From: Pseudoalteromonas luteoviolacea
GTDB lineage: Bacteria; Pseudomonadota; Gammaproteobacteria; Enterobacterales; Alteromonadaceae
DNA: 64,000 nucleotides
Direction of reading: 5' to 3'
NCBI RefSeq assembly: GCF_001696455.1
Contig: NZ_MAUJ01000002.1
Coordinates: 434,001 to 498,000, forward strand
Shown here: in pieces, positions 62,879-64,000 of the stretch
How positions within the stretch are numbered: the first letter of the stretch is position 1
Layout of the letters: the number at the start of each line of letters is the position of its first letter
The notes under the pieces: generated by a model
What the model was told of the DNA's origin: nothing
Seen by the model: only the letters and a program-made list of their open reading frames with translations
Databases searched by the model: none
Translations under genes and position numbers: made by a program

Positions 62879-64000
62879 TTAAGATAGCTTGAATTGCTCA
62901 ACGCTGGTTTTAAGACCATGAGCTAACTCACTGATCTCATGACAAGCTTGTGAGGTCTGGTTTGCACCTTCGGTCATTTCTACCGCTGCACCGTTGATGT
63001 TTTCAATATTGCGATTCAACTCTTCCGATACAACTGACTGCTCATTGCAGGCAGCAGCTATTTGAGTGCTCATTGCTGCAATGCTATCAATCTCTTGCTC
63101 AATCTTGTTAATTGTCTCGCTGACCGTTTCGGTTTGCTTGACACAAATATCAATTCCCTTTTGGCAGGTCCTTGTTGCTTCGCCAGTCTCTTTAGACTTC
63201 TGCTGTAAATCACTCACTATTTCGACGATCTGAGTCGTCGAATCTTGAGTACGCTGTGCCAAAGAGCGAACTTCATCTGCAACGACAGCAAAGCCTCGAC
63301 CCTGCGCGCCAGCCCTTGCCGCTTCAATTGCAGCATTGAGCGCCAGTAAATTAGTCTGCTCTGCGATTTCGCGAATAACATCAACAACCACATTAATATT
63401 TTGCGAGTTCTTTTCAAGATTAGCAGCAAGTTCACCCGCATGCGTTACTGTCTGTGCCACACTTGAAATCTGGGTAATATTGCTCTTTAAAGCCGTGCTA
63501 CCTTCTCGTGACTTCATGTTTGCTTGATTTGCAGATTCAGCGCCCATTTCAGTACTTTTCGCAACCTCTGACACCGCGGCTTGCATCTCGGTCATTGCAG
63601 ACGCGACAGATTGCAATTCGTTTTGTTGATTTTGCATACCCGACGCATTTTGAGCTGAGATCATATTAACTTCTTCAACAGCCGTGGTCAGTTGGATAGC
63701 GCTGTCATTTATCTGTACTACAAGTCCGTTAAGTTGCTGGCGCATCTGCTCTAAGGAAGTTAACAAAGAGCCAAGTTCGTTCCCACCAACTTGGCGTATA
63801 TCGATACTCGTACTCAAATCACCATTTGCAATATTTTTTGCCAAATGCATTGCTTTGCTAAGCGGTGTTTTAATTGCTCCACTTAGTACAAAGCAAATCA
63901 GCGCTATCATAATCGCTGACACAATCGTACAAATCACGATCACCGTGATGACTGTTTGCACTGCGTTAATTGCTGAAGTTTCTGCATTACCTACATTATC
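62879..64000 (-). CDS. Methyl-accepting chemotaxis protein, 5' part outside window
   Basis: The frame is open to the window edge (start of the visible part: [16 protein letters not shown]), so the ligand-binding N-terminus is missing. A membrane helix ([20 protein letters not shown]) leads into a HAMP domain ([20 protein letters not shown]). The long MCP signalling helix bundle follows with the conserved hairpin tip, [26 protein letters not shown] and [16 protein letters not shown]. It should pass a signal to CheA/CheW. The ligand cannot be inferred. The nearest in-frame GTG at 63961 is internal. Confidence 0.95.
   Translation of the reverse strand, partial: DNVGNAETSAINAVQTVITVIVICTIVSAIMIALICFVLSGAIKTPLSKAMHLAKNIANGDLSTSIDIRQVGGNELGSLLTSLEQMRQQLNGLVVQINDSAIQLTTAVEEVNMISAQNASGMQNQQNELQSVASAMTEMQAAVSEVAKSTEMGAESANQANMKSREGSTALKSNITQISSVAQTVTHAGELAANLEKNSQNINVVVDVIREIAEQTNLLALNAAIEAARAGAQGRGFAVVADEVRSLAQRTQDSTTQIVEIVSDLQQKSKETGEATRTCQKGIDICVKQTETVSETINKIEQEIDSIAAMSTQIAAACNEQSVVSEELNRNIENINGAAVEMTEGANQTSQACHEISELAHGLKTSVEQFKLS

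Noticed and set aside
1..64000. CRISPR arrays, tRNA/rRNA genes, insertion sequences, integrases or phage genes
   Set aside because: None seen: no regularly spaced repeats, no tRNA-like cloverleaf with conserved loops, and no transposase or integrase motifs among the translated frames.

Overview
The window looks like chromosomal DNA of a marine gammaproteobacterium of the Alteromonadales, most probably Pseudoalteromonas or a close relative. This is inferred from moderately low GC, large TonB-dependent receptors of the 'DWW' type, a transmembrane winged-helix/PD40 regulator, many exported peptidases, a gammaproteobacterial-type Zur palindrome and SoxR. There are no rRNA, tRNA, ribosomal or replication genes, no insertion sequences, no CRISPR array and no recognisable phage genes. 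It reads as a stretch of niche-adaptation genes in small transcription units.

Layout. 1-2840: tail of a LacI-family regulator and a fused ThrE-type exporter. 3343-16443: nutrient uptake and peptide degradation, with two paralogous TonB-dependent receptors, a periplasmic Sel1/TonB-C protein, a lipoprotein, a CadC-like wHTH sensor with a beta-propeller facing the periplasm (divergent from the second receptor) and an exported S9 peptidase. 16707-25042: a membrane class III adenylate cyclase, a lipoprotein fusing an S41 protease to a class C beta-lactamase-like hydrolase, two small hydrolase/YdcF genes, a LysR regulator and a GT8-like glycosyltransferase. 25422-28976: a single-gene megasynthase with adenylation, thiolation and alpha-oxoamine synthase domains and a possible SCP-2-like tail. 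This is the best candidate for an undescribed natural-product system. 30014-31813: a zinc-starvation operon (DksA2-like plus ZigA-like CobW GTPase) under a perfect Zur-type palindrome. 32449-32702: a 50-codon RiPP-like precursor peptide with its own leader hairpin and terminator, with no modification enzyme nearby. 33136-46000: a DUF1800/DUF1501 pair, an HDAC-like deacetylase, a large M43-type secreted metalloprotease, a TPR/PAS histidine kinase and a coiled-coil membrane protein. 46776-51983: LysE/LysR, aldehyde dehydrogenase/AraC (the AraC gene seems frameshifted), and a SoxR/flavodoxin-like reductase pair with a SoxR-type promoter between them. 52001-64000: DUF885 lipoprotein, exported alpha/beta hydrolase, MAPEG, GlxA-like regulator, DUF1624 acyltransferase-like membrane protein, PhzF, cold-shock protein, NADAR, GNAT, C39-like peptidase, and a chemotaxis receptor cut by the window end.

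How the genes fit together: the 8991-16443 block can be read as a peptide-sensing and import cassette (sensor, receptor, peptidase). The zinc operon and the SoxR pair are small stress regulons whose operators are visible. The megasynthase and the RiPP-like peptide are orphan biosynthetic genes. Start codons were adjusted where a Shine-Dalgarno sequence or signal peptide favours a different start; several genes appear to start with TTG or GTG. All family assignments come from reading the proteins by eye, without database searches.
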